64,000 nucleotides of DNA, taken from positions 186,001 through 250,000 of the forward strand of contig NZ_WHOB01000016.1 in NCBI RefSeq assembly GCF_013141775.1, read 5' to 3'. The translations under genes and the position numbers were made by a program. This stretch comes from Paenibacillus phytohabitans (GTDB taxonomy: Bacteria; Bacillota; Bacilli; Paenibacillales; Paenibacillaceae). This document shows positions 51,213 through 60,890 of the stretch, in pieces; within the stretch, counting starts at the first letter, position 1; each line of letters opens with the position of its first letter. Below the pieces are notes generated by a model. That model was not told the DNA's origin and did no database searches. It worked only from the letters and a program-made list of their open reading frames with translations.

Positions 51213-52040
51213 TCAGTTTTGTGCAGCCTTAAAAATATTCATATATTGTTTTGGGGTAAGCCCTATAAATTTTTTGAAAAAGTTAGAGAAATGGCTTTGG
51301 TCGGTAAATCCGGTCTGTATCGCAACATCAATAGGCTTGATACCCTGCTCCAGCATTTTCTTTGCCTTGTCAATCCGGATGGTTTCCAGATAGCTGTAGG
51401 GCGATATACCCTTTTGCTTGGTAAAGGAACGGAGCAGGTAGTACTTACTCAGCCCCGTCAAATTGCACAGGTCAGCCAGCGAGATATTATCCATGTAGTG
51501 CTTCTCTAAGAATTCACCGACCGCCTTTACTTCTGCGCTTTGCCCTGTATTCTCCGCCGGCACTGCCTGCTCTGTATAGTCTTCAATCAGCTGCTCCAGT
51601 AGGAAGAAAAAGCTCTCCTCTTTTCTAAAGTCTCTTTCTTCCTCCATCAGCATTTGGTGCAGCTCCCGGAGTACAGGAACCCATTCGCTGTGAAAAATAA
51701 CCTGAGGCGTAAAATAGGGCAGATACTCTTTTCCTGTTATATCTAAGACTGCCTTACTCATAATTTCCGGTTGAATATTGATGCAGCGATAATCCAGCGT
51801 TCGGCCGTCAATCTGTTCGCAAGCGTGATTATCGCGGGGGTTAAAGAGAAGGAGATCACCCGGCTCTATAGTGTATTCTTTATTTTTGCAGGACAAAAAC
51901 CGCTGACCTTGTTCGATATATCCAATCACATAATACTCATGAAAATGGTTAGGGAATTTCTGCATAATTCCTTGAAAGTGGTAGGCTTCAACTTTTAATT
52001 CAGCGTTGTATTTTACGGTCCGCATTTCCTGTTTCATCAT
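51213..52040 (-). CDS. AraC family transcriptional regulator
   Basis: A 275-residue activator with an N-terminal cupin (HFHEYYVIGYIEQGQ, then GDLLLFNPRDNHAC) and two C-terminal helix-turn-helix units (NISLADLCNLTGLSKYYLLRSF and PIDVAIQTGFTDQSHFSNFFKK), followed by the usual GLTPKQY end. GGAAGGG precedes the double ATG. It probably senses a small molecule and turns on the exporter and deaminase behind it. The whole cassette is visibly more AT-rich than its surroundings. Confidence 0.9.
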   Translation of the reverse strand: MMKQEMRTVKYNAELKVEAYHFQGIMQKFPNHFHEYYVIGYIEQGQRFLSCKNKEYTIEPGDLLLFNPRDNHACEQIDGRTLDYRCINIQPEIMSKAVLDITGKEYLPYFTPQVIFHSEWVPVLRELHQMLMEEERDFRKEESFFFLLEQLIEDYTEQAVPAENTGQSAEVKAVGEFLEKHYMDNISLADLCNLTGLSKYYLLRSFTKQKGISPYSYLETIRIDKAKKMLEQGIKPIDVAIQTGFTDQSHFSNFFKKFIGLTPKQYMNIFKAAQN

Positions 52041-52167
52041 TCGTCTTCCCTTCCTACTTGTTTCATGCTCAGTATACTATAGGTGATGATAGTGTTCTTG
52101 TATGATATTGCTCTTCCAATGCTGCAACTTCGGCGTGCCGTGGCCATTCAGGAGTATATCCCGCCGC

Positions 52168-52202
52168 AAAAAAAGCCCGGCCTAAGAGTAAGGCTCCGGA
52201 CT
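52168..52202 (-). terminator. Terminator after the collagen-like gene
   Basis: Minus strand AGTCCGGAGCCT pairs with AGGCCGGGCT, then seven T residues. Confidence 0.85.
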
Positions 52203-52234
52203 TATTCATTAAACACTGCTTGCCATAACCGGCC

Positions 52235-53197
52235 TCAGCCCCCAAGCCTATAGATCAGAATCGATGCATTGGAGTTGATCTGTGTTCCTCCAGCTAAGGT
52301 CTGCAATGTGACTGCCGCGGCACTGGAATGGTTCCTTAACGTGATTACATCGCCAGTGACTGCAGAGATAATCACCATTCCCGGATTAGGCTGGGTTCCC
52401 GCTCCTGAACCGTAGACGCTGCCCCCTACTGGAGCACCATTCAGATACAAAGTGAACTGATTCGCTTCAACTGCATTGACAATGAAGATTACCGCATAAT
52501 CTCCGGAATTCTCCACGTTAATAGCGGCTGTATTAGGGGTATGGCTGAAGCCGACAAGACTCTCATTACTGTCAAACGTAACATCCGCTTCGGTCGCGAC
52601 ACTCTGGGCACCTGTGTTGAAAATATAGGCATAGGATGATGACACGCTGCCTGTGGCTCCAGTAGCACCCGCTAATCCCGTCGCGCCTGTTCCCCCTGTC
52701 AACCCTGTAGCACCCGTGAACCCCGAAGCACCGATAGTCCCCGGCAATCCTGTAGCTCCTGTTGCTCCTGTTGCTCCCGGTAATCCCGTAGCACCCGTGA
52801 ACCCCGTGGTTCCGGTTGCGCCAGTGATTCCTCCCCCGGTTTCACCCAGTAACTCCTGAGATACCAGCCGGTGTGCGGTCACCAGCTGTCCTGCAGAATT
52901 TTTGCCCCATACGGACACCTGGGCTTCGGGCTCTGCGATTCCTGTTGTGCTGAACACAAACTCGAATGCATCCAGATCCGCAAAGTAATCCCTGGTGATC
53001 ACCTGAAACGGTCCGACACTTAATTCTTCTTGCACATACAAGGTGCGGAATCCAATCAGGCTGTAGCCCAAGATAAGAACATCGAATTCTTCGGTTGTAT
53101 TGCGGCCGTCTATTTTGACTGTTACCGATTGAGTCGGGCGGGTACCTGTGCTGATTACCACATTGTTCTCGATAGGTCCCGTTGATAGAATCGCCAT
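52235..53197 (-). CDS. Collagen-like (BclA-type) surface protein
   Basis: A 320-residue protein in three parts: an N-terminal domain of about 120 residues, 21 Gly-X-Y triplets (mostly GAT, GLP, GFT; about residues 123-186) and a C-terminal beta-rich domain ([13 protein letters not shown] onwards) like the TNF-like tip of Bacillus BclA exosporium filaments. Thr-rich triplets are typical sites of glycosylation. No signal peptide is present, as for exosporium proteins assembled from the mother cell. AAGGAG precedes the ATG. Surface or spore location is inferred. Confidence 0.88.
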   Translation of the reverse strand: MAILSTGPIENNVVISTGTRPTQSVTVKIDGRNTTEEFDVLILGYSLIGFRTLYVQEELSVGPFQVITRDYFADLDAFEFVFSTTGIAEPEAQVSVWGKNSAGQLVTAHRLVSQELLGETGGGITGATGTTGFTGATGLPGATGATGATGLPGTIGASGFTGATGLTGGTGATGLAGATGATGSVSSSYAYIFNTGAQSVATEADVTFDSNESLVGFSHTPNTAAINVENSGDYAVIFIVNAVEANQFTLYLNGAPVGGSVYGSGAGTQPNPGMVIISAVTGDVITLRNHSSAAAVTLQTLAGGTQINSNASILIYRLGG

Positions 53198-53330
53198 ATC
53201 TCACTCTCCTTCTTCTGAATTTACAAGGTTCTCCTAATAGCAATATTCGAGAGAAAGGTAAGGGTGCTCGGACAATGGCATTATTTCAGGAAATTGGACA
53301 GTAGTACAGAGTAATGGGGCTGGTGTGCGC

Positions 53331-53403
53331 AAAAAACACCCGATGCGGATGGACATTAGCGGATAAACACGAGGTTCGCCGCAATTCCCAATACATCAGG
53401 TGT
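53331..53403 (-). terminator. Terminator with a long internal region after the OYE gene
   Basis: Minus strand ACACCTGATG pairs with CATCGGGTGT (one wobble), enclosing about 48 bases, followed by six T residues. Confidence 0.65.
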
Positions 53404-53432
53404 TCTAGTTCAAACTATATTAGTTAGTATTC

Positions 53433-54527
53433 TTAGTATAATGTCTTGGTTGCGTCGGAGGTGAAATGAATGATCTCACCAATTCTGCCAGCCTGCACTT
53501 TAGCAGCCCACGCCGGATCGCTGATCAGAGCTCTGCCTACCGCAACAAGATCGAACTCTGCCTTGTCCAGCCGCTCCAGCAGAAGGTCAATATTATCTTC
53601 CTGATTCTTCTCGGTTACCGGGCTGGGAAAAGCACTGTCAAGTCCCACAGAGCCTACCGTGATCGTCGGTTTGCCGGTGATCTTCTTCGTCCAGCCTGCC
53701 AGATTAAGATCAGACCCTTCGAACTCCGGCTGCCAGAAACGCCGGGTGGAGCAGTGGAAGATATCCACACCCGCATTGCTGAGCGGTGTCAGGAAGCGGG
53801 CCAGATCTTCAGGCGTCTCCACAAGTCTGGCGTCATAATGGCCGCCCTTCCACTGCGAGAAGCGGAGCACAATCGGGAAGTCCGGTCCTACCGCACGGCG
53901 GCAGGCATCGATCACTTCAACCGCGAAGGTGGTCCGTGCCTCAAGATCACCGCCATATTCATCGGTACGGCGGTTGGTCTTCTCCCAGAAGAACTGGTCG
54001 ATCAGATAACCGTGGGCCCCGTGTAATTCAATGCCGTCGAAGCCAATGGCCTTGGCATCTTTGGCCGCCTTGGCAAAGGCGCTGACAATCCCCTGAATTT
54101 CATTCTTGGTCATCGGCTCGGTAACTTGCTCTCCGGCCAGATTAAGCCCTGAAGGACCGATAGGAAGCGCTGAAGCATTAGGCAATTCACCGATGCTCCG
54201 GGCCATACCGACATGCCACAGCTGCGGAATAATCTTGCCTCCAGCAGCATGCACTTCCTTGACTACCTGCGCCCATCCCTCCAGAGAGGCTTCGCCGTGG
54301 ATATTCGGAATATCCTGGTGGCTGACCGCCGCCGGATGATCGATAGCTGTTCCTTCAGTAATGATCAGACCAACGCCGCCTTCCGCCCGGCGGCGGTAAT
54401 AAGCCGCTACCTCCGGACTAGCCACGCCTCCTGGAGACTGCACCCGTGTCATCGGTGCCATTACTACACGGTTGGTCAGGGACAGGCCCCCTCCCTCAAA
54501 GGGTTCAAACAATTTATCGGTATTCAT
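53433..54527 (-). CDS. NADH:flavin oxidoreductase, old yellow enzyme family
   Basis: A 364-residue FMN barrel enzyme that reduces activated alkenes and nitro compounds with NAD(P)H. FMN/substrate motifs are VVMAPMTR (about residue 22), QLWHVGMAR (about 95), the His-x2-His active site in ELHGAHGYLIDQF (about 170-180) and AVGRALISDP near the end. The ATG at 54527 has GGAGG eight bases upstream. Monocistronic; role probably in xenobiotic or oxidative detoxification. Confidence 0.92.
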   Translation of the reverse strand: MNTDKLFEPFEGGGLSLTNRVVMAPMTRVQSPGGVASPEVAAYYRRRAEGGVGLIITEGTAIDHPAAVSHQDIPNIHGEASLEGWAQVVKEVHAAGGKIIPQLWHVGMARSIGELPNASALPIGPSGLNLAGEQVTEPMTKNEIQGIVSAFAKAAKDAKAIGFDGIELHGAHGYLIDQFFWEKTNRRTDEYGGDLEARTTFAVEVIDACRRAVGPDFPIVLRFSQWKGGHYDARLVETPEDLARFLTPLSNAGVDIFHCSTRRFWQPEFEGSDLNLAGWTKKITGKPTITVGSVGLDSAFPSPVTEKNQEDNIDLLLERLDKAEFDLVAVGRALISDPAWAAKVQAGRIGEIIHFTSDATKTLY

Positions 54528-54622
54528 GATCGGCCTCCATTTCATACTTTGATTACTTTAAGTAAGTATAGTATGACTGTTCTCAGCGGCAAATGCAAAT
54601 GAATGAACACCGGGAATATGCC

Positions 54623-54663
54623 AAAAGCCGGAAACTAGCAGCCATGCTGCATTGTCCGGCTTT
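54623..54663 (-). terminator. Terminator of the rhamnose operon
   Basis: Minus strand AAAGCCGGA and TCCGGCTTT with inner GCAGC/GCTGC, ending TTTTGGC. Confidence 0.8.
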
Positions 54664-54698
54664 CGTAGCATTCTCAAAACTTCATGATCCTAATTAAC

Positions 54699-55544
54699 CT
54701 ACAGGTCCAGAACGCCGGCCTTCGGAGTTACACGGAATGCTGCGGCCAGATCGGCCAGCTGCTGATCCGTGATTTTCTGTTTGATTTCACGTCCGCCGAT
54801 CAGGTTGTAGACAATTGCCGCTTTTTCAATGGTTTCTACCAGACCGAAGGTAGCATCCATGGTAGCGCCCGTAACAAAGATACCGTGCTGCGGCCAAATC
54901 ACCACACGATAGTCTTTCATTTTATCCGCAGTAGCCCGGCCGATATCACTGCTGCCCGGAACCATCCAAGGAATGACGCTGACGCCATCCGGGAAGACAA
55001 CCAGACATTCTGTGCACATTTCCCACAGGGTCTTGGTGAACTTCAGTTCATCCAGATCATGGGTGAAGGTCATGGCAATCACATTCGTTGCATGGGTATG
55101 CAGCACGATGCGGTGCGAAGGATCTACCTTCAGCCGTTCAATATGGCTCATGAAGTGGGAAGCAAGCTCACTGGTCGGTACAGCGCCGTTCCGCAGACCC
55201 CACAGAACCTCTACACTCTCCCCGCTGTCACTGACACGCAGCACACCTAGGTTGGCTTCCGGGTCCTTAATGACATTACGGAAGTACTTGCCGGAGCCAG
55301 TTACGATGAAGTATTTGCCGGACAGCTCAGTTACAGGGAAGGTAAGGGCGATTGTACGCAGCGGCTCGCGGATGTTAATGTATTTGGCAACGTCTTCTTC
55401 ATCCAGCAGATAACTGACGTTGCCTCCGTTCAGCTCATCCCAGCCCAGGGACCACATGTGGTGGGTGATTTCGGACATTTCCCGGATAAACGGTGCTTCA
55501 ACGCCGGCGATATAACCTTTGGATTCTACTACTGAAGTACTCAT
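54699..55544 (-). CDS. rhaD: L-rhamnulose-1-phosphate aldolase
   Basis: A 281-residue class II aldolase that splits L-rhamnulose-1-phosphate into dihydroxyacetone phosphate and L-lactaldehyde. The zinc ligands are in HTHATN (about residue 144) and in WPQHGIF (about 215), and the substrate-binding NGGNVSYLL and GSGKYF segments fit RhaD. Last gene of the operon behind rhaA. The lactaldehyde it makes is used by the reductase encoded first in the operon. Confidence 0.94.
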   Translation of the reverse strand: MSTSVVESKGYIAGVEAPFIREMSEITHHMWSLGWDELNGGNVSYLLDEEDVAKYINIREPLRTIALTFPVTELSGKYFIVTGSGKYFRNVIKDPEANLGVLRVSDSGESVEVLWGLRNGAVPTSELASHFMSHIERLKVDPSHRIVLHTHATNVIAMTFTHDLDELKFTKTLWEMCTECLVVFPDGVSVIPWMVPGSSDIGRATADKMKDYRVVIWPQHGIFVTGATMDATFGLVETIEKAAIVYNLIGGREIKQKITDQQLADLAAAFRVTPKAGVLDL

Positions 55545-55616
55545 ATGTTATCTCTCCTCTATATGCACGTATAAGTGCGTGGATACTTGTCATTCGGTAA
55601 TTACAAAAGTGCTAAT

Positions 55617-56873
55617 CTATCTTGCAGCCAGTACTTCCTGCTCGTAGCTCTTCACTTCAGCCAGCCATTGCTCCCGGACCGGAGTGCCCTGTGATGCGCA
55701 GTAGTAATCCCAGACTGCGCCGAACGGATAGGACTTGAATTCTTCTACCAGCGCGAGGCGTGAAGTATAGTCTCCTGCCAGCTCAATGGCGCGAAGCTCC
55801 TCAACCGGCTCCAGCATAGCGCGCAGCAAAGCCTTTATGGTGTTGCGTGTACCGATTACCCAAGCTGCGAGATGATTGATGCTGCCGTCGAAGAAATCAA
55901 GGCCGATGTTCGTGCGCGGCAGCAAATCTCCGCGAACCAGTTCACGGGCGATTTCCAGCAGCTCATCGTCCATGGTGACGACATGATCGCTGTCCCAGCG
56001 TACCGGTCTGCTGACATGCAGCAGCAGCTGTTCTGTGAACATCAGGATCGAGCTGAGTTTATTGGAGATGACTTCCGTCGGATGGAAATGTCCGGCATCC
56101 AGACAGATCGCCTTGCCGCGGGTCAGTCCATAACCCATGTAGAATTCATGTGATCCGACAACATAGCTCTCAGAACCAATCCCGAACAGCTTGCTCTCAA
56201 GTGCATCAATATTGTACTGCGGATCAATTTCCTCACTGAAAATTTCATCCAGGGATTCCTTAAGACGCACACGCGGTGCCAGGCGGTCAACCGGAGTATC
56301 CTTGTAGCCGTCCGGTACCCAGAAATTCGTTACACAGGGCTGTCCCAGCTCGCGGCCGAAATACTCAGCAATCCGGCGGGAAGCCTTACAGTGCTTGATC
56401 CAGAAATTGCGGATTTCGTCATTGGCATGACTCAGGGTGAAGCCGTCAGCAGCCTTAGGATGCGAGAAACAGGTTGGATTGAAATCCAATCCCAGTCCCT
56501 GCTCTTTCGCCCACTCTAGCCAGCTTGCGAAGTGGTGCGGTTCCAGCTCATCGAGATCGACCTGTTCGTCCGTATCAGCATAGATTGCATGCAGATTGAC
56601 TTTATGTTTACCCGGAATCAGCGACAGGGCTTTCTCCAAATCCTTGCGCAGCTCATCCGGTGTGCCGGCACGTCCGGGATAGCTGCCGGTTACAGCAATC
56701 CCGCCGCTAAGCTCTTTGTCTTTGAACAAGAAACCTTGAACATCATCGCCTTGCCAGCAATGTACAGAAATTTTGATCTTCGCAAGCTTCTCCAGAACCT
56801 CATCTACGTTAATTCCATGGGCTGCGTATAATTTCTTCGCTTCGTTATAGCTGTTTGTGATGCTCTGATCCAT
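55617..56873 (-). CDS. rhaA: L-rhamnose isomerase
   Basis: A 418-residue isomerase converting L-rhamnose to L-rhamnulose. Family features include [12 protein letters not shown] (about residue 37), [14 protein letters not shown] and [16 protein letters not shown], which supplies metal ligands. Length is that of RhaA. An AGGAGG site precedes the ATG, and the rhaB stop is 20 bases upstream of it. No rhamnose mutarotase or transporter gene is in the operon, so uptake must be encoded elsewhere. Confidence 0.96.
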   Translation of the reverse strand: MDQSITNSYNEAKKLYAAHGINVDEVLEKLAKIKISVHCWQGDDVQGFLFKDKELSGGIAVTGSYPGRAGTPDELRKDLEKALSLIPGKHKVNLHAIYADTDEQVDLDELEPHHFASWLEWAKEQGLGLDFNPTCFSHPKAADGFTLSHANDEIRNFWIKHCKASRRIAEYFGRELGQPCVTNFWVPDGYKDTPVDRLAPRVRLKESLDEIFSEEIDPQYNIDALESKLFGIGSESYVVGSHEFYMGYGLTRGKAICLDAGHFHPTEVISNKLSSILMFTEQLLLHVSRPVRWDSDHVVTMDDELLEIARELVRGDLLPRTNIGLDFFDGSINHLAAWVIGTRNTIKALLRAMLEPVEELRAIELAGDYTSRLALVEEFKSYPFGAVWDYYCASQGTPVREQWLAEVKSYEQEVLAAR

Positions 56874-56893
56874 GCTGTTGCCTCCTAAAAGTT

Positions 56894-58369
56894 TTATATA
56901 TTCTCAATCGTACTTGCCGCAGAATGGAGCTCATCCCAGCGGGCCAGCAGCTGATCCAGCTGAGGAACCGGCCGAGGCAGATACGACTTGATTGCAAAGG
57001 AAGTGCCGATGACGTCCCGGGCTTCATGGATGTCGGCCATACGGCCTGACTGAATCATCTGCACGGCCAGGTTGCCCAGTGCCGTTGATTCTGTCGGGCC
57101 TGCCAGTACTTCTCTGCCGATAATATCGGCGGTCAGCTGACACAGCAGTTCATTATTGGCGCCGCCGCCGACGATCTGCAGAACTTCAATTCCTTGGCCT
57201 GTAAGGCCTTCAAGCTCGGCCAGATAGCTGCGGTAGGACAGTGCCAGACTGTCAAAGATACAACGGGCTAATTCGCCCGGCGTCTCTGGAACAGGCTGGC
57301 CGCTCTCCGCGCAGGCCTGGCGAATCTCTTCTATCATATGGTCCGGGTTGAGGAAACGCGGGTGGTTGCATGGAATCAGGCTGCGGAAGCCTTCGCTGCC
57401 CGCGGCCATTGAAGCCAGCTCAGCGAAGCTGTATCTTCCTCCATCCAATCTCCGTACTTCCTGGATCAGCCAAAGGCCCATAATGTTCTTCAGGAAACGG
57501 TAGGTGCCGTAAGCTCCCCATTCGTTCGTATAATTGGCTGCCATGGCTCTGCTGTCATTAATCGGATGATCCAGCTCCACCCCGAGCAGTGACCAGGTGC
57601 CGCTGCTGATGTAAGCTGAGGATCTGCCTTGCTGCGCAGGCACACCGAGCACGGCAGAAGCCGTGTCATGCGTGGCGGCACAGATTAGGCGGCACTGCGG
57701 CAGATCATACTGCTGCACCAGCTCCGCCGTGATGAAGCCGAGATCTTCTCCCGGCTCCGTAAGCGGTGCGAACTGCTCTCTGCGGAGATGCAGGAAGGAT
57801 AGCAGCTCCGGATCAAAGTCACGGGTGGCAAGGTTCAGCAGCTGCATCGTGGAGGCATTGGTCACCTCGTTGATTTTGCGGCCGCTGAGTCTATAGGAGA
57901 GATAATCCGGCACCATCAGAATCTGATCTGCTGCTTCCAGCTCTTCCCGGTCATGCGCATACAGCTGATACAGCGTATTGAAGCTCAGCTGCTGAATCCC
58001 TGTCTTGGCGTAAACCTTCTCCGGGGAGAGCAGCCGGCCGACTTCCTCCATAACCCCATCAGTGCGGCGGTCACGGTAGGCGTATACTTCCCTGATCCGC
58101 TTGCCTTCCGCATCCAGCAGTACATAATCCACGGCCCAGGTATCAATTCCGATTGTACATTCAGTAATTCCCGCGGTTTTCGCTTGATGAAGTCCGCTGA
58201 TAATTTCATTAAACAAATAATCAATGTCCCAGAAGCAGGAGCCCTCCTGCTCGGTGAATCCATTGCTGAAACGGTGAAGCTCCTCCAGCTTGAGACTCCC
58301 GTCCACGAGGGTTCCGAGTACAAGCCGCCCGCTGGAGGCGCCGATATCGACGGCGATATGATTGTTCAT
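56894..58369 (-). CDS. rhaB: Rhamnulokinase
   Basis: A 491-residue FGGY-family sugar kinase phosphorylating L-rhamnulose. The N-terminal phosphate loop is [13 protein letters not shown] (residues 7-19), the catalytic region has [15 protein letters not shown], and the adenosine motif is [14 protein letters not shown] (about residue 400). It lies between the lactaldehyde reductase gene (29-base gap) and rhaA. The pathway order kinase-isomerase-aldolase is complete here. Confidence 0.95.
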   Translation of the reverse strand: MNNHIAVDIGASSGRLVLGTLVDGSLKLEELHRFSNGFTEQEGSCFWDIDYLFNEIISGLHQAKTAGITECTIGIDTWAVDYVLLDAEGKRIREVYAYRDRRTDGVMEEVGRLLSPEKVYAKTGIQQLSFNTLYQLYAHDREELEAADQILMVPDYLSYRLSGRKINEVTNASTMQLLNLATRDFDPELLSFLHLRREQFAPLTEPGEDLGFITAELVQQYDLPQCRLICAATHDTASAVLGVPAQQGRSSAYISSGTWSLLGVELDHPINDSRAMAANYTNEWGAYGTYRFLKNIMGLWLIQEVRRLDGGRYSFAELASMAAGSEGFRSLIPCNHPRFLNPDHMIEEIRQACAESGQPVPETPGELARCIFDSLALSYRSYLAELEGLTGQGIEVLQIVGGGANNELLCQLTADIIGREVLAGPTESTALGNLAVQMIQSGRMADIHEARDVIGTSFAIKSYLPRPVPQLDQLLARWDELHSAASTIENI

Positions 58370-58398
58370 AGGGAATCTCCTTATCTATAGAAGGTAAA

Positions 58399-59550
58399 TT
58401 ACAGAATTTTGCGGAACAAGGCAATAACTTCTTCTTTGGTAGGAATGAACGGGTTACCCGGTGCGCAGGCATCCTTCATCGCATTCTCAGCCAGCAGATC
58501 CAAATCCACTTCATCTACACCAAGTTCAGACAGTTTGGCTGGAATGCCAACTTCCTTGGACAGGGCTTTGATCGAATCGATGACGAAATCCGCGCATTCC
58601 TTGTCGCTTTTACCTTGTACCTGCAGTCCGATCGCTTTGGCAATCGCTCTGAATTTCTCAGGCACATATTTGGCATTCTCTTCTTCCACATATGGCAGCA
58701 GCATCGCATTACAGACGCCATGCGGCAGATCATACACGCCGCCGAGCTGATGTGCCATGGCATGCACATAACCAAGTCCGGCATTGTTGAAGGCCAGGCC
58801 TCCGAGGAAGATCGCATACACCATCTGCTCACGCGCTTCGATATCATGTCCGTTTGTTACTGTCCGGGCCAGGTTGCCAAAGATCAGTTCAACAGCCGCC
58901 AGTGCAGTAGCGTCGGTTACAGGGTAAGCGCCTGGTGTAACCAGTGCTTCAATTGCATGCGTCAGTGCATCCATACCTGTAGCGGCTGTAAGCGCAGCAG
59001 GCTTGTCGACCATCAGTTCAGGATCATTCACCGAAATGGTGGCGATACTGTTCTTGTCGACCATTACCATCTTGATCTTGCGTTCTTCATCTGTAATTAC
59101 ATAGTTAATTGTAACTTCACTTGACGTTCCTGCAGTAGTGTTCACGGCTACAATCGGCAGGGATTTGTTCTTGGACTTGTGCACACCTTCATAATCAGCA
59201 ATGTATCCGCCGTTGGTTGCTACAATCCCGATTGCCTTCGCTGTATCCTGCGGCGATCCGCCGCCGATAGAGATCAGATAGTCGCATTCATGATCATTCA
59301 GGAAATCAACGCCGTCATGGACATTTTTGCAGGTCGGGTTCGGTTTCACTTCATCATATACCACATAGTTAATTCCCGCTTCATCCAGCACAGCCAGCAG
59401 CTTGCCGGCGATTCCGCTCTTCGTCAGGAACTTATCCGTAACCACGAGTGCTTTCTTCAGATTCAGTTCTTGAATATAGGGAGCAATTTCCTTCAGACAG
59501 CCCTTACCCATAATGTTGATAGACGGAACATAATAGACATGAGTACTCAT
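58399..59550 (-). CDS. Iron-containing alcohol dehydrogenase, probable lactaldehyde reductase
   Basis: A 383-residue group III dehydrogenase. NAD-binding GGGSPQDTAKAIG (about residue 97) and the metal-site His residues in GMDALTHAIEA and AMAHQLGGVYDLPHGVCNA are intact. At the head of the rhamnose operon it most likely reduces L-lactaldehyde from RhaD to 1,2-propanediol, the role of FucO under oxygen limitation; the exact substrate is an inference from position. The gene faces a divergent DeoR regulator across 368 bases that hold an inverted-repeat operator candidate. Confidence 0.9.
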   Translation of the reverse strand: MSTHVYYVPSINIMGKGCLKEIAPYIQELNLKKALVVTDKFLTKSGIAGKLLAVLDEAGINYVVYDEVKPNPTCKNVHDGVDFLNDHECDYLISIGGGSPQDTAKAIGIVATNGGYIADYEGVHKSKNKSLPIVAVNTTAGTSSEVTINYVITDEERKIKMVMVDKNSIATISVNDPELMVDKPAALTAATGMDALTHAIEALVTPGAYPVTDATALAAVELIFGNLARTVTNGHDIEAREQMVYAIFLGGLAFNNAGLGYVHAMAHQLGGVYDLPHGVCNAMLLPYVEEENAKYVPEKFRAIAKAIGLQVQGKSDKECADFVIDSIKALSKEVGIPAKLSELGVDEVDLDLLAENAMKDACAPGNPFIPTKEEVIALFRKIL

Positions 59551-59763
59551 TGCTTGACCAGCCTCCCAGGCAAATTAGTATAGAACGATTACAGAAAGCT
59601 AAGTATCTCCACTGATAGTAGGATGTACATTCTGGCTGTGACGCCTCAGGCTGGTCACTGAGGTTAAGCAGCAGACCGGCTCCGGCGCTTCCGTTGGGAA
59701 CCGGCATACGCTTTCAAAGAGATTATTAGCATCCTCATCGTATCGCCGTTAATCTTTGATGTC

Positions 59764-59800
59764 AACAAATAAAATATTAATTATGTTGTTTTTATTTGTT
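59764..59800. promoter_or_regulatory. Operator candidate for the rhamnose DeoR regulator
   Basis: AACAAATAAAA (59764-59774) and its exact complement TTTTATTTGTT (59790-59800), 15 bases apart, in the divergent promoter region. DeoR proteins bind such T-rich half-sites. A small TTGTACAA palindrome is nearby. No other gene was seen in 59551-59918. Confidence 0.55.
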
Positions 59801-59918
59801 TAATGTCTGTTTTGCAAAGATTATTATAGAATAAATGTTGTTTCTCTTAAATTCATTGTACAACACAGAAATAACGGTCTATATTTAAATATAAGAAGCT
59901 ACCGGAAAGGTGATACCT

Positions 59919-60674
59919 ATGCTTGCTGCCGAAAGACGCAAAAAAATAATAGATCTTGTCCATCAGGATAAACGTGTGCTTGTGTCCGATTTGAGCCGGA
60001 TGTTCGAGGTTACAGAGGAAACGATACGCAGAGATCTGGAGAAGCTGGAGAAGGACGGAATTGTCAGCCGCACCTACGGCGGAGCCATGCTGAACAGACA
60101 TACCAATGAAGATCTGCCGTTCCTGACCCGGGGGGCGCTCAATACGGATATCAAACGCAATATCGCGATCAAAGCACTCAATCTGATTAACGACGGGGAT
60201 ACACTTATGGTGGACCCCAGTTCCACCTCGTTTGAATTCCTTAAGCTGCTGGGCAATAAAAGCAATCTGACAATCATCACGAATTCGATCAACATTCTGC
60301 ATGAATTCGCGAATTCCAGCCTGAACATTATTTCCACCGGGGGTTCGCTGCGCCACCGCTCCCTGTCGCTGGTCGGCCCTGTAGCTCACGACACCACCCA
60401 GCGCTATAATGTGGACATCGCAGTCATCAGCTGTAAAGGCATTGATATGGAGCATGGAGTAACCGATTCCAATGAACCGGAATGCGAGCTGAAGAAATAC
60501 ATGCTGCGCCAGGCGGAGAAGGTAGTGCTGCTGGCCGATCATACCAAGTTTGACAAAACCGCCTTCGCCAAGCTGGTCGAGCTGAGCCGGATCGATGTGC
60601 TGATTACCGACCGCAAACCTTCGGATACATGGCTTAAGCTGCTGTCAGGGAAGAATGTGGAAGTGTTATATTAA
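59919..60674 (+). CDS. DeoR/GlpR family regulator of the rhamnose operon
   Basis: A 251-residue repressor: N-terminal helix-turn-helix (KRVLVSDLSRMFEVTEETIRRDL then EKDGIVSRTYGGA, the DeoR signature) and C-terminal sugar-phosphate sensor domain (DGDTLMVDPSST, ITNSINI, STGGSLR, LADHTKF). The effector is probably a rhamnose-pathway phosphate ester. AAAGGTGA precedes the ATG at 59919; GTG 59910 overlaps that site. Divergent from the operon; a terminator follows. Confidence 0.9.
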   Translation: MLAAERRKKIIDLVHQDKRVLVSDLSRMFEVTEETIRRDLEKLEKDGIVSRTYGGAMLNRHTNEDLPFLTRGALNTDIKRNIAIKALNLINDGDTLMVDPSSTSFEFLKLLGNKSNLTIITNSINILHEFANSSLNIISTGGSLRHRSLSLVGPVAHDTTQRYNVDIAVISCKGIDMEHGVTDSNEPECELKKYMLRQAEKVVLLADHTKFDKTAFAKLVELSRIDVLITDRKPSDTWLKLLSGKNVEVLY

Positions 60675-60726
60675 GTAGACCTGGCGCAGGAATCAACAGG
60701 CCAGTCCCCTATATAAGTGTATAAAA

Positions 60727-60781
60727 GCAAAAGGCAAACCCTCTCTTCCCGGATTCGGGATCAGAAGCTTTGCCTTTTTGC
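60727..60781. terminator. Terminator after the DeoR gene
   Basis: GCAAAAGGCAAA pairs with TTTGCCTTTTTGC around an inner CCCG/CGGG hairpin, with T-rich ends. Confidence 0.85.
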
Positions 60782-60890
60782 ATACTCTCCGTTACATTGC
60801 AGTCTATTCCTGACTCTATTGGAATTCACTTCCCCTATATGATAAACTTGCAGAAATTATCTGCTATTCATAAAGGAGCGGAAAAATGCT

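Noticed and set aside
52653..52860. Short repeated units resembling a CRISPR or satellite array
   Set aside because: They are the Gly-X-Y codons of the collagen-like gene; units are 9 bp, coding, and lack spacers.
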